A stretch of DNA of 64,000 nt from Microbulbifer sp. VAAF005. GTDB lineage: Bacteria; Pseudomonadota; Gammaproteobacteria; Pseudomonadales; Cellvibrionaceae. Under the pieces are notes generated by a model. It worked only from the letters and a program-made list of their open reading frames with translations, did not search any database and had not been told where the DNA came from. Shown piece after piece: positions 35,818 through 45,982 of this stretch (position 1 is its first letter; each line of letters starts with the position of its first letter). The stretch spans positions 3,591,001 through 3,655,000 of the forward strand of contig NZ_CP120233.1 of NCBI RefSeq assembly GCF_030012985.1. The letters run 5' to 3'. Made by a program: the position numbers and the translations under genes.

Positions 35818-36981
35818 TTAAAGGCAAAAGCGGCCAATCAAGTCGCGCAGAATGTTGACCATAGGGTTGATACGATCCAGGGCAAGAAATTCATCCGGCT
35901 GATGAGCTTGGTCAATATCGCCGGGGCCGAGCACGATAGTGTCAATATTCAAACTCTTCAAGTAGGGCGCTTCAGTACCAAAGGCAACACTTTCAGCGGG
36001 ATGGCCACAAAGTTGTTCTGCAACTTTTACTAACTCTGAATGGGCATCCTGTTCAAAGGGCGCAGTGCCGGGGAATAAAGAGGCCACTTCCACCTGAATT
36101 TTATTGTCTTGTGGAATGGTAAGGATACGTTTGTTTAGTTCTTCCCGCAGGTCCGTAAGCTGCATCCCAGGCAGCGGACGTATATCAAACTGGAGTTCAG
36201 TGTGACCGCAAATTCGATTGGGATTGTCACCCCCATGGATACAGCCTAAGTTCATTGTGGGCACAGGAACAGCAAATCCGGGATTGTTGTATTTTTGCTG
36301 CCACTCTTTACGCAAGACTAATAATTCGCCGATGACTTTGTGCATGGCCTCGATAGCATTGGCTCCCAGGCTGGGGTCCGATGAGTGGCCTGATTGCCCG
36401 GTAATACGCACCGCCTCCATCATAACGCCCTTGTGCATACGTATCGGGCGAAGCCCGGTGGGTTCACCTATCACAGCGTAGCGCGCCCGAGGCTTGCCGG
36501 CCTCAACGAGGGCACGGGCACCGCTCATACTTGTTTCTTCATCGGCTGTAGCGAGGACGATGAGTGGTTTTTGCAATGGTTTATCGAGAAAAGAATTTGC
36601 AGCCTCTATGACCAGAGGGAAAAAGCCCTTCATGTCACTAGTGCCGAGGCCGTAGAAGCGGTTGTCACGCTCTAAAACCTTAAAGGGATCTGATTGCCAC
36701 CGACCTGCATCAAAGGGCACTGTGTCGGTATGCCCTGATAGGACGAGCCCGCCATCGCTGTCACCCTTGCCACCGAGGGTGGCAATCATATTGGCTTTAT
36801 TGGGTGAGCCCTTTAACGGCATTACCTCAACATTGAAGCCAAGGCTTTCCAACCATCCCCCCAAAAGCTCAACTACGGGGCGATTACCCATATCTAGAGA
36901 AGGGTCTGTTGCACTGACACTAGGGCAGGCAATCAACTGATGTAATTGGGTCTTAAGGTCAGGTACTGCGATACTCGTCAT
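35818..36981 (-). CDS. argE: Acetylornithine deacetylase ArgE
   Basis: 387 residues from ATG 36981 (MTSIAVPDLKTQLHQLI); the frame is open 11 codons further. Zinc-dependent M20 hydrolase that frees ornithine from N-acetylornithine in arginine synthesis. Metal and catalytic residues: His and Asp in LSGHTDTVPFD, the DEETSMSGA Glu pair, GEPTGLRPI, and the dimerisation-domain segment TGQSGHSSDPSLGANAIEAM. It overlaps the EamA gene by about 23 bases and lies 59 bases before argA. Intact. Confidence 0.93.
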   Translation of the reverse strand: MTSIAVPDLKTQLHQLIACPSVSATDPSLDMGNRPVVELLGGWLESLGFNVEVMPLKGSPNKANMIATLGGKGDSDGGLVLSGHTDTVPFDAGRWQSDPFKVLERDNRFYGLGTSDMKGFFPLVIEAANSFLDKPLQKPLIVLATADEETSMSGARALVEAGKPRARYAVIGEPTGLRPIRMHKGVMMEAVRITGQSGHSSDPSLGANAIEAMHKVIGELLVLRKEWQQKYNNPGFAVPVPTMNLGCIHGGDNPNRICGHTELQFDIRPLPGMQLTDLREELNKRILTIPQDNKIQVEVASLFPGTAPFEQDAHSELVKVAEQLCGHPAESVAFGTEAPYLKSLNIDTIVLGPGDIDQAHQPDEFLALDRINPMVNILRDLIGRFCL

Positions 36982-37837
36982 GGTGACTTTCCCTTTTCTT
37001 GTAGCGCCATTCATTCAAGATAACAGCGACTCCGATCAGGCTTCCCCCCAATGTGAGGCGAGTTAGATCGGCATCCCGATTCCAGATTAACAGATTTACT
37101 AACAAACCAGCGGGAATCAGTGCATTGTTCATAGCGGCCAGGGTGCCAGTGGAGACCTGTGTGGCTCCCTTATTCCACAAGAAATAGCCCAGACCTGATG
37201 CCACCAGACCCAGCCAGAGTAAAGTACTCCATTGTTGCGCGCCTTGTGGGTACTGCGGCTTTCCAAGAAGGAGCCAAGCTACAAAGGTGACTGCGCTGGC
37301 ACCGATAAAAAACCAGGCGAAGGTTTGTCTTGGAGGGAGGGATTGCTCGCTGGGCATCAGGCGCTTGTATGCCACCTGCCCTACGGCAAAACATAGGTTG
37401 GCGCCCTGGACGACTACAAACCCAATCCAAAAGTCACTACTGGGAGAGCCCCAGCGAATAGTGGCTGCTCCCAATACAGTCATGGCTGCGATAGTGAGGT
37501 TCCAGACAGAAAAGTGCCTGTTAAGGGAGTCCTCAAGGGCGGTGATATACAGGGGAGTGAAAATAGTAAATAGAAGTACTTCGGGGACACTGAGCAGTAA
37601 GAATGACTGATAGTAAAATAAGTACATCAGCCCCAGTTGTACAGCACCGATCACAATTAAACGTATCGCGGTACGGGGAGGGCAACCCTTCCATTTCAGC
37701 ATGGGTATAAATACCGCTGTGGCAAGGAGCACCCGTGTCATTGCGGAAAAATAGCTATCCACCTGTCCGGCCAGGTAGGCGCCTATCAAACTGAAGGAAA
37801 AGGCCCACAGAAGAGTGACAAACAACAGTAATGGCAT
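36959..37837 (-). CDS. EamA-type drug/metabolite transporter
   Basis: 292 residues with about ten membrane helices in two EamA halves (LLLFVTLLWAFSFSLIGAYLAG; LWLGLVASGLGYFLWNKG). Probably an inner-membrane exporter of an amino acid or small metabolite; the substrate cannot be read from sequence. The second half has the typical ALIPAGLLVNLLIW helix. The 3' end overlaps argE, which suggests co-transcription and perhaps a link to arginine-family metabolites. Intact. Confidence 0.85.
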   Translation of the reverse strand: MPLLLFVTLLWAFSFSLIGAYLAGQVDSYFSAMTRVLLATAVFIPMLKWKGCPPRTAIRLIVIGAVQLGLMYLFYYQSFLLLSVPEVLLFTIFTPLYITALEDSLNRHFSVWNLTIAAMTVLGAATIRWGSPSSDFWIGFVVVQGANLCFAVGQVAYKRLMPSEQSLPPRQTFAWFFIGASAVTFVAWLLLGKPQYPQGAQQWSTLLWLGLVASGLGYFLWNKGATQVSTGTLAAMNNALIPAGLLVNLLIWNRDADLTRLTLGGSLIGVAVILNEWRYKKRESHHDEYRST

Positions 37838-37964
37838 CAGGGTGAATTCGCAGGCATAGATTGGTCGGCGGGCTCGGCCCAGTTTATTTCCCTAAATATT
37901 AATGCCAGAGGACCGAAATAGATATCGACAGGAAGCCTTACTAAAGTGGTGGATATGAGAGGCA

Positions 37965-37990
37965 TAAAAAAGGGGGCTTTAGCCCCCTTT
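37965..37990 (-). terminator. Rho-independent terminator after pit
   Basis: On the minus strand: AAAGGGGGCT-AA-AGCCCCCTTTTTT, starting about 30 bases after the pit stop codon. Strong stem with a T tract. Confidence 0.85.
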
Positions 37991-38019
37991 GCTGATCTGT
38001 TCTGTGTGCTGCTTCAGTT

Positions 38020-39294
38020 TTAGCCGAACAAGCCTTTGAAGAAGTAGAAGAACAGGATCGCAATACCTGCACCCGCTGGCAGGGTGACTACCCAGGATGC
38101 GGCGATAGTGGTGATCATACGCAGGTTCAGGGCGCCAATACCCCGCGCCAGGCCAACACCCAATACCGCGCCCACCAGAGTGTGAGTCGTGGAGATTGGC
38201 AGGCCTGTACCAGAAGCCAGTACGACGGTGGAGGCCGCACCCAGCTCGGCAGCGAAGCCACGGCTCGGTGTCAGCTCGGTGATTTTCTTACCGATAGTGG
38301 CCATTACCTTAAAGCCGTATGTCGCCAGGCCCACCACGATACCGATACCGCCGAGCAGCAATATCCAGGAAGGCATAGTGGATTTAACGGTGATAGCGCC
38401 GCTCTGGATGGTGTTAACTACGGCAGCCAGAGGACCAACGGCGTTGGCGACATCGTTGGAGCCGTGAGCGAAGGCCATGGCACAGGCGGTGAAGACCATC
38501 AGGATCGCAAATACGCGCTCGACGTTGGCGAAACGGTTTTCAGCTTCAGCTGCCGGGTCGCGCTGGACGCGCTTGAGCATGGTGACTCCGATACCGGCTA
38601 CAGCAAGGCCCACCAGGGCGGCGATACCGGCATCCTGGATAAAGCTGAGCTGGATATTGGCGTCTTTAAGAACGTGCTTGAGGCCCTTGGTAAGGGTCAC
38701 CATGGCAATCATCCAGCCCACTGCAAACATGTAGAAGGGGATGTAGCGCTTGGCATTGTTGAAGGGGTCTTCCGTATCCAGGATCAGGCGCTGAACACTG
38801 CGGAATAACAGGAAAGACAGGGTGCCCGCGAGAACCGGGGAGACCACCCAGCTAGCCACGATGCTGCCCACTTTACCCCAGGCCACTGCATCTGGGGATA
38901 TACCTACCGCAGAGAAGCCGACAATTGCGCCGACAATAGAGTGGGTGGTGGATACCGGCCAGCCGAGAATACTGGCTACCAGCAGCCAGGTGCCCGCCGC
39001 CAGAAGTGCCGAAAGCATACCGTATACCAACAGCTGCGGTTGGGCGGCGAAGACTTCAGAATCGATAATGCCTTTGCGGATAGTTGCGGTAACCTCTCCG
39101 CCTGCCAAATAGGCGCCGGCAAATTCAAAGATCATGGCGATAACAATCGCCTGCTTGATAGTCAGTGCACGGGAACCTACGGAGGTACCCATGGCGTTGG
39201 CTACGTCGTTGGCACCGACGCCCCAGGCCATAAAGAAGCCTGCCACACAGGCCAAAATCAATAATATATGGCCGTATTGACTAATAATTTCCAC
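38020..39294 (-). CDS. pit: Inorganic phosphate transporter Pit
   Basis: 424 residues, about ten membrane helices in two repeated halves. The two signature motifs of the PiT/PHO4 family are present: GVGANDVANAMGTSVGSRAL near the N-terminus and FAHGSNDVANAVGPLAAVV in the second half. The protein is a low-affinity proton-phosphate (metal phosphate) symporter in the inner membrane. It follows the DUF47 gene by 10 bases, a conserved pair. Intact. Confidence 0.95.
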   Translation of the reverse strand: MEIISQYGHILLILACVAGFFMAWGVGANDVANAMGTSVGSRALTIKQAIVIAMIFEFAGAYLAGGEVTATIRKGIIDSEVFAAQPQLLVYGMLSALLAAGTWLLVASILGWPVSTTHSIVGAIVGFSAVGISPDAVAWGKVGSIVASWVVSPVLAGTLSFLLFRSVQRLILDTEDPFNNAKRYIPFYMFAVGWMIAMVTLTKGLKHVLKDANIQLSFIQDAGIAALVGLAVAGIGVTMLKRVQRDPAAEAENRFANVERVFAILMVFTACAMAFAHGSNDVANAVGPLAAVVNTIQSGAITVKSTMPSWILLLGGIGIVVGLATYGFKVMATIGKKITELTPSRGFAAELGAASTVVLASGTGLPISTTHTLVGAVLGVGLARGIGALNLRMITTIAASWVVTLPAGAGIAILFFYFFKGLFG

Positions 39295-39304
39295 GCTAAA
39301 CCCC

Positions 39305-39982
39305 CTAACGTGCTAACAACAACTGCAGTCGGTTACCCACGCTGTGGGCGCGATCGGCAAGTTCACCGATCCATTCAATAACCCGGTAGAGGAACATAAC
39401 GTCCACCGGAGGTAAGTCTTTCTCAATGGCAAACAGAGACGCACGAATTTCGACTTCGAGTTTGTCTGATTTGCGCTCCAGCTCATCTAACTCTTCGGTC
39501 ATGCGCTTGGCGATATCCACCTCGCGCCCCGCAAAGCCGCTTTCCAGCAACTCGTCCAGTTCGTTGATGGCACGCAGAGCCTGTGCAGAAGTGGCGACAG
39601 CGCTCTCCACAAAGGTGGCCATCAAGGATTGGAGAGGTGCGGGAATCTGCATCTTCCTGCCAACAGCCAGGCCAGCGATATCCTGGGCGGTGTTGGCCAC
39701 TTCATCCTGGGCATGCAGCAATTCCAGCAAATCGGTTCTGGACACTGGCATAAACAGGCTGTCCGGCAGATGCAGGCGCAGGTCTCTCTTGATATCGTCA
39801 GCGCGGTTCTCCGAGGCGGAGATGCGCAGTTGGATCTGTTCCGCCTCTTTGAGGTCACCTTTAATCAGTGCTTCAAAGAAGGGGATCAGGTCAGCCGATG
39901 CCTCGTGGGCCGTAGCCATATGCTTCTCGATTGGCTTAATCGGAGAGCGGCCAAATAAGTTGGCAATATTCGACAGGGCCAT
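39305..39982 (-). CDS. DUF47/PhoU-like regulator of phosphate transport
   Basis: 225 residues from ATG 39982 (MALSNIANLFGRSPIKPIEKHM), preferred over an ATG four codons upstream because GGAG sits at the right distance. All-helical DUF47 (TIGR00153) protein, related to PhoU, with conserved LLELLHAQDEVANTAQDIA and ERKSDKLEVEIRASLFA. Always found beside Pit transporters, as here; thought to regulate or stabilise phosphate uptake. Cytoplasmic. Divergent from the ATPase gene at 40129. Confidence 0.93.
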   Translation of the reverse strand: MALSNIANLFGRSPIKPIEKHMATAHEASADLIPFFEALIKGDLKEAEQIQLRISASENRADDIKRDLRLHLPDSLFMPVSRTDLLELLHAQDEVANTAQDIAGLAVGRKMQIPAPLQSLMATFVESAVATSAQALRAINELDELLESGFAGREVDIAKRMTEELDELERKSDKLEVEIRASLFAIEKDLPPVDVMFLYRVIEWIGELADRAHSVGNRLQLLLAR

Positions 39983-40128
39983 GGTTAGCTCCATTGCTCA
40001 GAATGCGAAAACGGCGGCATGGTACCCCAATCGGGGCAACTTCGTAATAGTGCGTTAACAGCGCACTTTCATAGCTTGATGATAGGGCTACAATGCAACG
40101 TCGCCATATGAGAATAAAGGGGTTGCCA

Positions 40129-41904
40129 ATGGCAGAGGACAGAGTTGCAGACCGACTACTGGAACTGCGCGGTTTATTGGAAGATTTGGTGGAGCAGGGC
40201 TTTGTCAGCCGAGAAGATGCCAACCGGATCATCGGCACTCCACGCACTGCTGAGCAGGCCCAGATGCACCCGCTTAGCTATATCGCCAGTTGTGATCTTG
40301 CCAATCAAAAGCAGCCCGGCAGGCTTCTGAATAGTGAAACCCTCAGTGCCTGGCTGGCGGATATTTCCTCTCACCCCTTGTATCATATTGATCCGCTGAA
40401 GATTAATGTGAGCGCTGTCACTGAGGTGATGAGCTTTCAGTTTGCCAAGCGTCACCAAATCCTTTGTGTCGAGGCGGGCGCTGAGGAGCTGTTGGTGGCA
40501 ACTGCCCAGCCGTTTACCCATGGTTGGGAAGAGCAGCTGGAGCATACCAGTGGCCGCAGGGTGCGCCGTGTGGTGGCTGATCCGGCTGATATCAAGCGGC
40601 ATTGTGTTGAGTTTTATTCGCTTTCCAACTCAATCTCCGGTGCCAGCGGCCTTCAGGGAACCTCAGTAGCCAATAATTTCGAGCAGCTACTGGAGCTGGG
40701 CGCTTTAAAGGACCCGGAAGCCAACGATCAGCACATCGTCAATATTGTCGATTGGCTTTTGCAGCACGCCTTTGACCAGCGCGCCAGTGATATCCATATT
40801 GAACCTCGCAGGGAGGTGGGGCGTATTCGCTTCCGCATTGATGGCGTGTTGCACCCGATCCACGAGCTACCTGACCAGGTGAATGCCGCGATTACCAGTC
40901 GCCTGAAAATTCTTGGCCGCATGAACGTGGCGGAGAAACGCAAACCCCAGGATGGACGTATCAAGACCAAAAGACCCGATGGTAGCGAGGTAGAGTTGCG
41001 CCTCTCCACGCTACCCACTGCTTTTGGCGAGAAGCTGGTTATGCGGATCTTCGACCCGGAGGTTCTCGCGCGATCTTATTCTGACCTGGGGTTAGGTGGT
41101 GACGACTTGGCTCGTTGGAAAGCGATGCTGTCACGGCCGAATGGTATTGTGTTGGTTACGGGCCCTACCGGTTCGGGTAAAACCACAACTTTGTATACTG
41201 GTCTTAAGCAGTTGGCCACCAGTGCAGTGAATGTTTCCACGGTTGAAGATCCTATCGAAATGGTGGAAGAGAGCTTTAACCAAACCCAGGTTCATCACTC
41301 TATCGGCTTTGATTTTGCTGCAGGTATCAGAACCCTGATGCGCCAGGACCCCGATATCATCATGGTTGGTGAAATTCGTGACCTGGAAACCGCTCAGATG
41401 GCGGTTCAAGCGGCACTGACAGGCCACCTGGTTATCTCAACCCTGCATACCAATGACGCTCCAACAGCGGTTACCCGCTTATTGGATCTGGGCTTGCCGC
41501 ATTATTTATTGAAGTCCACCATTCTCGGGGTGATGGCCCAGCGCTTGGTACGGACACTATGTCCCAGTTGCAAACAGGAGGACAAAATTGAAGAGGTCGA
41601 TTGGCAGTCTCTGGTGAAACCCTGGAGAGCGCCGTTGCCGGACAAAGTCTACCGGCCGGGAGGTTGCCTGGAGTGTCGTAATACGGGTTATCGTGGGCGT
41701 CAGGGAATTTATGAAATCCTGCCATTTAGCGAATCGGTACAAGCTATTGTCACCTCCGATTGTGATCTACAGCAACTGCGGCGCCAGGCGATGCGCGAAG
41801 GTATGAATAGCCTGAGGCTTTCCGGCGCGAAAAAAGTAGCGGCGGGTTTGACCACTGTGGCAGAGGTATTGAGGGTCGCCCCACCGCCGGATATCGCTTT
41901 TTAG
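40129..41904 (+). CDS. GspE/PilB-family secretion ATPase, solitary
   Basis: About 591 residues from ATG 40129 (MAEDRVADRLLELRG, after AAGGGG); starts 12 and 7 codons upstream are possible. Order: an N-terminal MshEN/GspE-N-like region (to about residue 190), then an ATPase with the Asp box (FDQRASDIHIEPR), Walker A (GPTGSGKTTTLYTGL), Walker B (RQDPDIIMVGEIRD) and His box (TGHLVISTLHTNDAPTAVTRL), then a zinc loop with CPSC and CLEC pairs. It drives type II secretion or type IV pilus assembly in the cytoplasm. No other secretion or pilus gene is nearby, so its machine lies elsewhere. Confidence 0.9.
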   Translation: MAEDRVADRLLELRGLLEDLVEQGFVSREDANRIIGTPRTAEQAQMHPLSYIASCDLANQKQPGRLLNSETLSAWLADISSHPLYHIDPLKINVSAVTEVMSFQFAKRHQILCVEAGAEELLVATAQPFTHGWEEQLEHTSGRRVRRVVADPADIKRHCVEFYSLSNSISGASGLQGTSVANNFEQLLELGALKDPEANDQHIVNIVDWLLQHAFDQRASDIHIEPRREVGRIRFRIDGVLHPIHELPDQVNAAITSRLKILGRMNVAEKRKPQDGRIKTKRPDGSEVELRLSTLPTAFGEKLVMRIFDPEVLARSYSDLGLGGDDLARWKAMLSRPNGIVLVTGPTGSGKTTTLYTGLKQLATSAVNVSTVEDPIEMVEESFNQTQVHHSIGFDFAAGIRTLMRQDPDIIMVGEIRDLETAQMAVQAALTGHLVISTLHTNDAPTAVTRLLDLGLPHYLLKSTILGVMAQRLVRTLCPSCKQEDKIEEVDWQSLVKPWRAPLPDKVYRPGGCLECRNTGYRGRQGIYEILPFSESVQAIVTSDCDLQQLRRQAMREGMNSLRLSGAKKVAAGLTTVAEVLRVAPPPDIAF

Positions 41905-42073
41905 CTTGGGTGGCCTCTCTGAGATAACTGTTTGAAGATGTAGAGGCCAGTGAAGTGACGCGAGGGGCGGGCTTGCTCGGCCACTCATCATTATCCGATA
42001 CCACCGCTAGCTATCGGAATGCCGATAGCTAGGCAGAATTGCCCGCTGATATTCGCACCAAGGATCGACCCTC

Positions 42074-44917
42074 ATGTTTGACAACATTCAGTGCCCAAAA
42101 CCCATCCGCGCTCAACTTCAGTCACTTTGGCATGACTGGTGTGAACTGGCGGAGGCCGCGCTTGTTGTTGAGGTGGAGAGCTTGCTGGCAGAGCCATTGC
42201 TTGCGCAAGGAGTGGCTCGGAGCTTAATTGGTTCAGAATTTTTTTATCAACAGTGCTGTCGCCGCCCAGAGCTTTTACGGGATTTGTTGCTTAAACAAGA
42301 TCTTGGACTCTCCCTGCCGACCATAGAAAGTGATGAGGGGTTAGACCTTCAATTGCGCTTATTGCGCAACCGGGTAACGACTGAGGTCATATTTCGCGAT
42401 TTTGCCGGACAGTGGGATATTCCCCAGGCATGTCTGCGCCTCAGTGAATTGGCAGAGCTATCCATTCGTACGGCGATGCAATGGCACCATGAGAAGTTAG
42501 TTGAACGCTATGGCGAGCCTCGTAGTAGAGCTGGCGATAGTCAGTCGATGGTGGTGTTGGGAATGGGCAAATTGGGAGCCCGGGAACTCAACCTCTCATC
42601 GGATATCGATTTGATTTTTGCCTACCCTGAGCCCGGTTATACCGATGGTGAAAAGAGCATAGAAAATCAGCAATTTTTCCAAAAACTTGGCCAGCGCTTG
42701 ATTAAATCATTAGATGGAATCAATGCGGATGGTTTTGTCTTCCGTGTAGATATGCGTTTGCGCCCCTATGGTGACAGTGGCCCCTTGGTAAGCCATTTCG
42801 CCGCTCTGGAGGACTATTACCAGACTCAAGGGCGTGAGTGGGAGCGCTATGCCATGGTTAAAGCTCGCCCAGTTGCTGGCAGGGAGGAGTTTGCTGAAGA
42901 GTTGATGGAGCTATTGCGCCCATTTACTTATCGCCGCTATATCGATTTCAGTGCTATTGACGCTTTGCGCGAAATGAAAGCCCTGATACAGCGGCAGGTA
43001 CGCGCTCGCGGTTTAACAGACAATATCAAACTTGGGCGGGGTGGCATTCGAGAGTTGGAATTTATTGCCCAGGCATTTCAGTTAATTCGCGGAGGGCGGG
43101 AGCCCGCGCTGCGCGAGCGCAGTTTGCTCAAATTACTACCCCTTTTGGAAAGTGATGGCCATGTTGAACCGGGTGTGGCCAGTGAATTGACCAGTTGTTA
43201 TTTGCTGCTGCGGAGAGTTGAACACGCTCTTCAGGCATGCCGGGATCAACAAACACAGGCGCTCCCAGCGGAGAAGGAAGAAAGGGAAAAATTGGCATTT
43301 GCCCTGGGCCGTGACAACTGGGAGCAACTGGAGAGTGAGCTGGTCGCCGTTCGTTCCTTAGTTGAACGGGAGTTTGACACAGTGATCGCTCCACCGGAGG
43401 AAATGGCTGCCCCCAGTGTGGCTGAGGAGTGGCAGGGACTCTGGGCAAGTTGCGCCGATGAAACTGCTGATGAAGAGAATTTGCAGATTTTGGAGAGTGC
43501 AGGGTTTCTTCCGCCACCGCAGGCGCTCGAGCACTTAAAAGAGCTGTGCCAGTCAACAATGGTTGCAGCACTACCGGCTTCTTCCCGTGCGCGCCTGGAC
43601 CAATTTATGCCTACCCTACTGGCCGCAGCGGGGTTACAGGCTGACAGCTCGTTAGTGCTAACCCGTGTTTTACCTCTAGTGCGATCAGTACTACGTCGCA
43701 GTGCCTATCTCGTCCTGATCAATGAAAATCCCCCCGTGCTCAACCAGCTGGTACGCCTCTGTAGCGCCAGTCCATGGATTGCTGAGCAACTTGCGCGCCA
43801 TCCAATCCTGCTGGATGAGCTGCTGGATTCGCGCAGGTTATTGGCACCCTCTACGGCGGCAGATATTGCCAATGAGCTGCGTCTCGAATTGTTGCGGATT
43901 GATCCCGAAGATCTGGAATTGCAAATGGAGGCGCTGCGATATTTTAAACAGAGTCAAAGCCTGCGCATTGCGGCACAAGAAGTGAATGGTGCCCTGCCTT
44001 TGATGAAAGTCAGTGATTCCCTTACCTGGTTGGCTGAGGCGATATTGCAGCAGTCATTGCAACTCGCCTGGGCACAGATGGTGGATAAATATGGTGTGCC
44101 TGCGGGGGCCTCGGCTGAGGACATGCACTTTGCCATTATCGCCTATGGAAAGCTGGGGGGATTGGAGCTTGGCCACGGTTCTGACTTGGATATTGTTTTT
44201 GTGCACGATGCGGATGCGATGCAGGTTACTGACGGTAAAACTAGTATTGATAACTTGAGCTTTTTTACTCGATTGGCACAGCGACTTATCCACATATTAC
44301 AAACCCGTACATTGAGCGGGCCTCTTTATGAGGTAGATACAAGACTGCGCCCCTCGGGTAATTCAGGACTCTTGGTGACTTCAGTTGCTGCCTTTGAAAA
44401 ATACCAGAGGGAGAGTGCCTGGACTTGGGAGCATCAGGCTCTGGTGAGAGCCCGATCTGTCGCCGGTAGTCTCCGCCTGAGTGAGTCGTTTCAACAGTTG
44501 CGTACGAAATTGCTTTGCCAGTCGCGAAAGAGCGATAAATTGCGTGATGAGGTGGTGGAAATGCGCAATAAAATGCGTGCGCACCTCGATAAGAGCAACG
44601 ATAAAAAATTTGACCTAAAGCACGGTGAGGGCGGTATTGTCGATATTGAATTTATGGTTCAATATGCTGCTCTGGCCTGGGCAAAAACTTCGCCCTCGAT
44701 CGTGCGGTATACCGATAATATCCGCATTCTCGAAAGTCTAATTGACGCGGGCCTGATGCCGGCCCAACAAGCCGGACATCTGATCGACGCCTACAAAGCC
44801 TACCGATCTGAAGGTCATCGCCTGGCACTACAACAACTGCCAGGGATTGTGAGCGATGACCAATTCACAGCGGAAAGAAAGACCGTTCAAACAAACTGGC
44901 AGCAATTACTCGGTTAA
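42074..44917 (+). CDS. glnE: Bifunctional glutamine synthetase adenylyltransferase GlnE
   Basis: 947 residues (E. coli 946). Adds or removes AMP on glutamine synthetase in response to PII. Two nucleotidyltransferase domains: the N-terminal remover with GMGKLGARELNLSSDIDLIFAY and the C-terminal adder with AYGKLGGLELGHGSDLDIVFVHD. Each is followed by its helical regulatory part (IKLGRGGIRELEFIAQAFQLI; LKHGEGGIVDIEFMVQYAAL). Cytoplasmic. ilvE follows 59 bases later on the same strand, an order I recall from Pseudomonas. Intact. Confidence 0.97.
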   Translation: MFDNIQCPKPIRAQLQSLWHDWCELAEAALVVEVESLLAEPLLAQGVARSLIGSEFFYQQCCRRPELLRDLLLKQDLGLSLPTIESDEGLDLQLRLLRNRVTTEVIFRDFAGQWDIPQACLRLSELAELSIRTAMQWHHEKLVERYGEPRSRAGDSQSMVVLGMGKLGARELNLSSDIDLIFAYPEPGYTDGEKSIENQQFFQKLGQRLIKSLDGINADGFVFRVDMRLRPYGDSGPLVSHFAALEDYYQTQGREWERYAMVKARPVAGREEFAEELMELLRPFTYRRYIDFSAIDALREMKALIQRQVRARGLTDNIKLGRGGIRELEFIAQAFQLIRGGREPALRERSLLKLLPLLESDGHVEPGVASELTSCYLLLRRVEHALQACRDQQTQALPAEKEEREKLAFALGRDNWEQLESELVAVRSLVEREFDTVIAPPEEMAAPSVAEEWQGLWASCADETADEENLQILESAGFLPPPQALEHLKELCQSTMVAALPASSRARLDQFMPTLLAAAGLQADSSLVLTRVLPLVRSVLRRSAYLVLINENPPVLNQLVRLCSASPWIAEQLARHPILLDELLDSRRLLAPSTAADIANELRLELLRIDPEDLELQMEALRYFKQSQSLRIAAQEVNGALPLMKVSDSLTWLAEAILQQSLQLAWAQMVDKYGVPAGASAEDMHFAIIAYGKLGGLELGHGSDLDIVFVHDADAMQVTDGKTSIDNLSFFTRLAQRLIHILQTRTLSGPLYEVDTRLRPSGNSGLLVTSVAAFEKYQRESAWTWEHQALVRARSVAGSLRLSESFQQLRTKLLCQSRKSDKLRDEVVEMRNKMRAHLDKSNDKKFDLKHGEGGIVDIEFMVQYAALAWAKTSPSIVRYTDNIRILESLIDAGLMPAQQAGHLIDAYKAYRSEGHRLALQQLPGIVSDDQFTAERKTVQTNWQQLLG

Positions 44918-44976
44918 TACCGGGTTTCCACCTGCTGCCCGATTAAACTGTTTTTCAGGATTTGTAGGAGTTACCC

Positions 44977-45930
44977 ATGTCTTTTGCCGACCGCGACGGC
45001 GTTATCTGGTTTGATGGTGAATTGGTTCCCTGGCGCGATGCCCGGGTGCATGTCCTCACTCATACCCTGCACTATGGAATGGGGGTGTTTGAAGGCGTAC
45101 GGGCTTATGAAACCGACACTGGTACCAGTATCTTTCGTTTGCAGGAGCACACCCGTCGGTTGTTTCGCTCCGCGAAAATAATGAATATCTCGATGCCCTA
45201 TAGTGCCGATGAGTTGAATGAAGCTCAGCGACTTGTGGTGCGCGAAAATAACTTGCGGCAAGCTTACTTGAGACCAATGGTATTTTACGGGTCAGAGGGA
45301 ATGGGATTGCGTGCAGAAAACCTGTCAACTCATGTGATTATTGCTTCCTGGGAGTGGCCCAGTTATATGAGCCCCGAGGCCCTGGAGCAGGGTATTAAGG
45401 TGAATACCTCCTCATATACCCGACATCATGTGAATATCAGCATGTGTAAGGCGAAGGCCAATGGTAACTATATAAACTCGATGCTGGCGCTACAGGAAGC
45501 TGTGCGCAATGGCTGCGAAGAGGCGTTGTTACTGGACCCCGAGGGTTATGTTGCTGAAGGTAGCGGAGAAAATGTCTTCATTGTTCGCGACGGGACGATA
45601 TATACGCCAGAGCTGACGTCGTGCCTGGATGGAATTACCCGCGACACAGTTATTGAGCTGGCACGGGAGTGCGGCTATAGGGTGGTAGAGAAGCGTATTA
45701 CCCGAGATGAAGTTTATATCGCTGACGAAGCATTTTTTACCGGTACGGCGGCAGAAGTATTGCCGATTAGTGAATTAGATGGGCGCTCCATCGGCAGCGG
45801 TCGCCGTGGCCCTATCACCGGGCGTTTGCAAAATCTTTATTTTGATGTGGTACATGGGCGGAGTGCCGCGCATCGGGGGTGGCTCAGTGATGTGGCGGGT
45901 CAGGCTGAAGTGAAAATGCGTATAGCATGA
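44977..45930 (+). CDS. ilvE: Branched-chain amino acid aminotransferase IlvE
   Basis: 317 residues; class IV PLP aminotransferase that moves the amino group between glutamate and the keto acids of valine, leucine and isoleucine. Landmarks: DGELVPWRDARVHVLTHTLH, GVFEGVRAYET, the PLP lysine region NISMCKAKANGNYINSMLA, GYVAEGSGENVFIV, and DEAFFTGTAAEVLPI. The start follows TAGGAG. Ends at a strong terminator. Intact. Confidence 0.97.
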   Translation: MSFADRDGVIWFDGELVPWRDARVHVLTHTLHYGMGVFEGVRAYETDTGTSIFRLQEHTRRLFRSAKIMNISMPYSADELNEAQRLVVRENNLRQAYLRPMVFYGSEGMGLRAENLSTHVIIASWEWPSYMSPEALEQGIKVNTSSYTRHHVNISMCKAKANGNYINSMLALQEAVRNGCEEALLLDPEGYVAEGSGENVFIVRDGTIYTPELTSCLDGITRDTVIELARECGYRVVEKRITRDEVYIADEAFFTGTAAEVLPISELDGRSIGSGRRGPITGRLQNLYFDVVHGRSAAHRGWLSDVAGQAEVKMRIA

Positions 45931-45937
45931 ATCAAAA

Positions 45938-45966
45938 TAAAAACCCGGCAGATGCCGGGTTTTTAT
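45938..45966. terminator. Bidirectional Rho-independent terminator
   Basis: AAAAACCCGGC-AGAT-GCCGGGTTTTTATTTT between the convergent ilvE and ugd genes. Good stem with A and T tracts on both sides. Confidence 0.9.
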
Positions 45967-45982
45967 TTTGAGTAAGGTTTAC

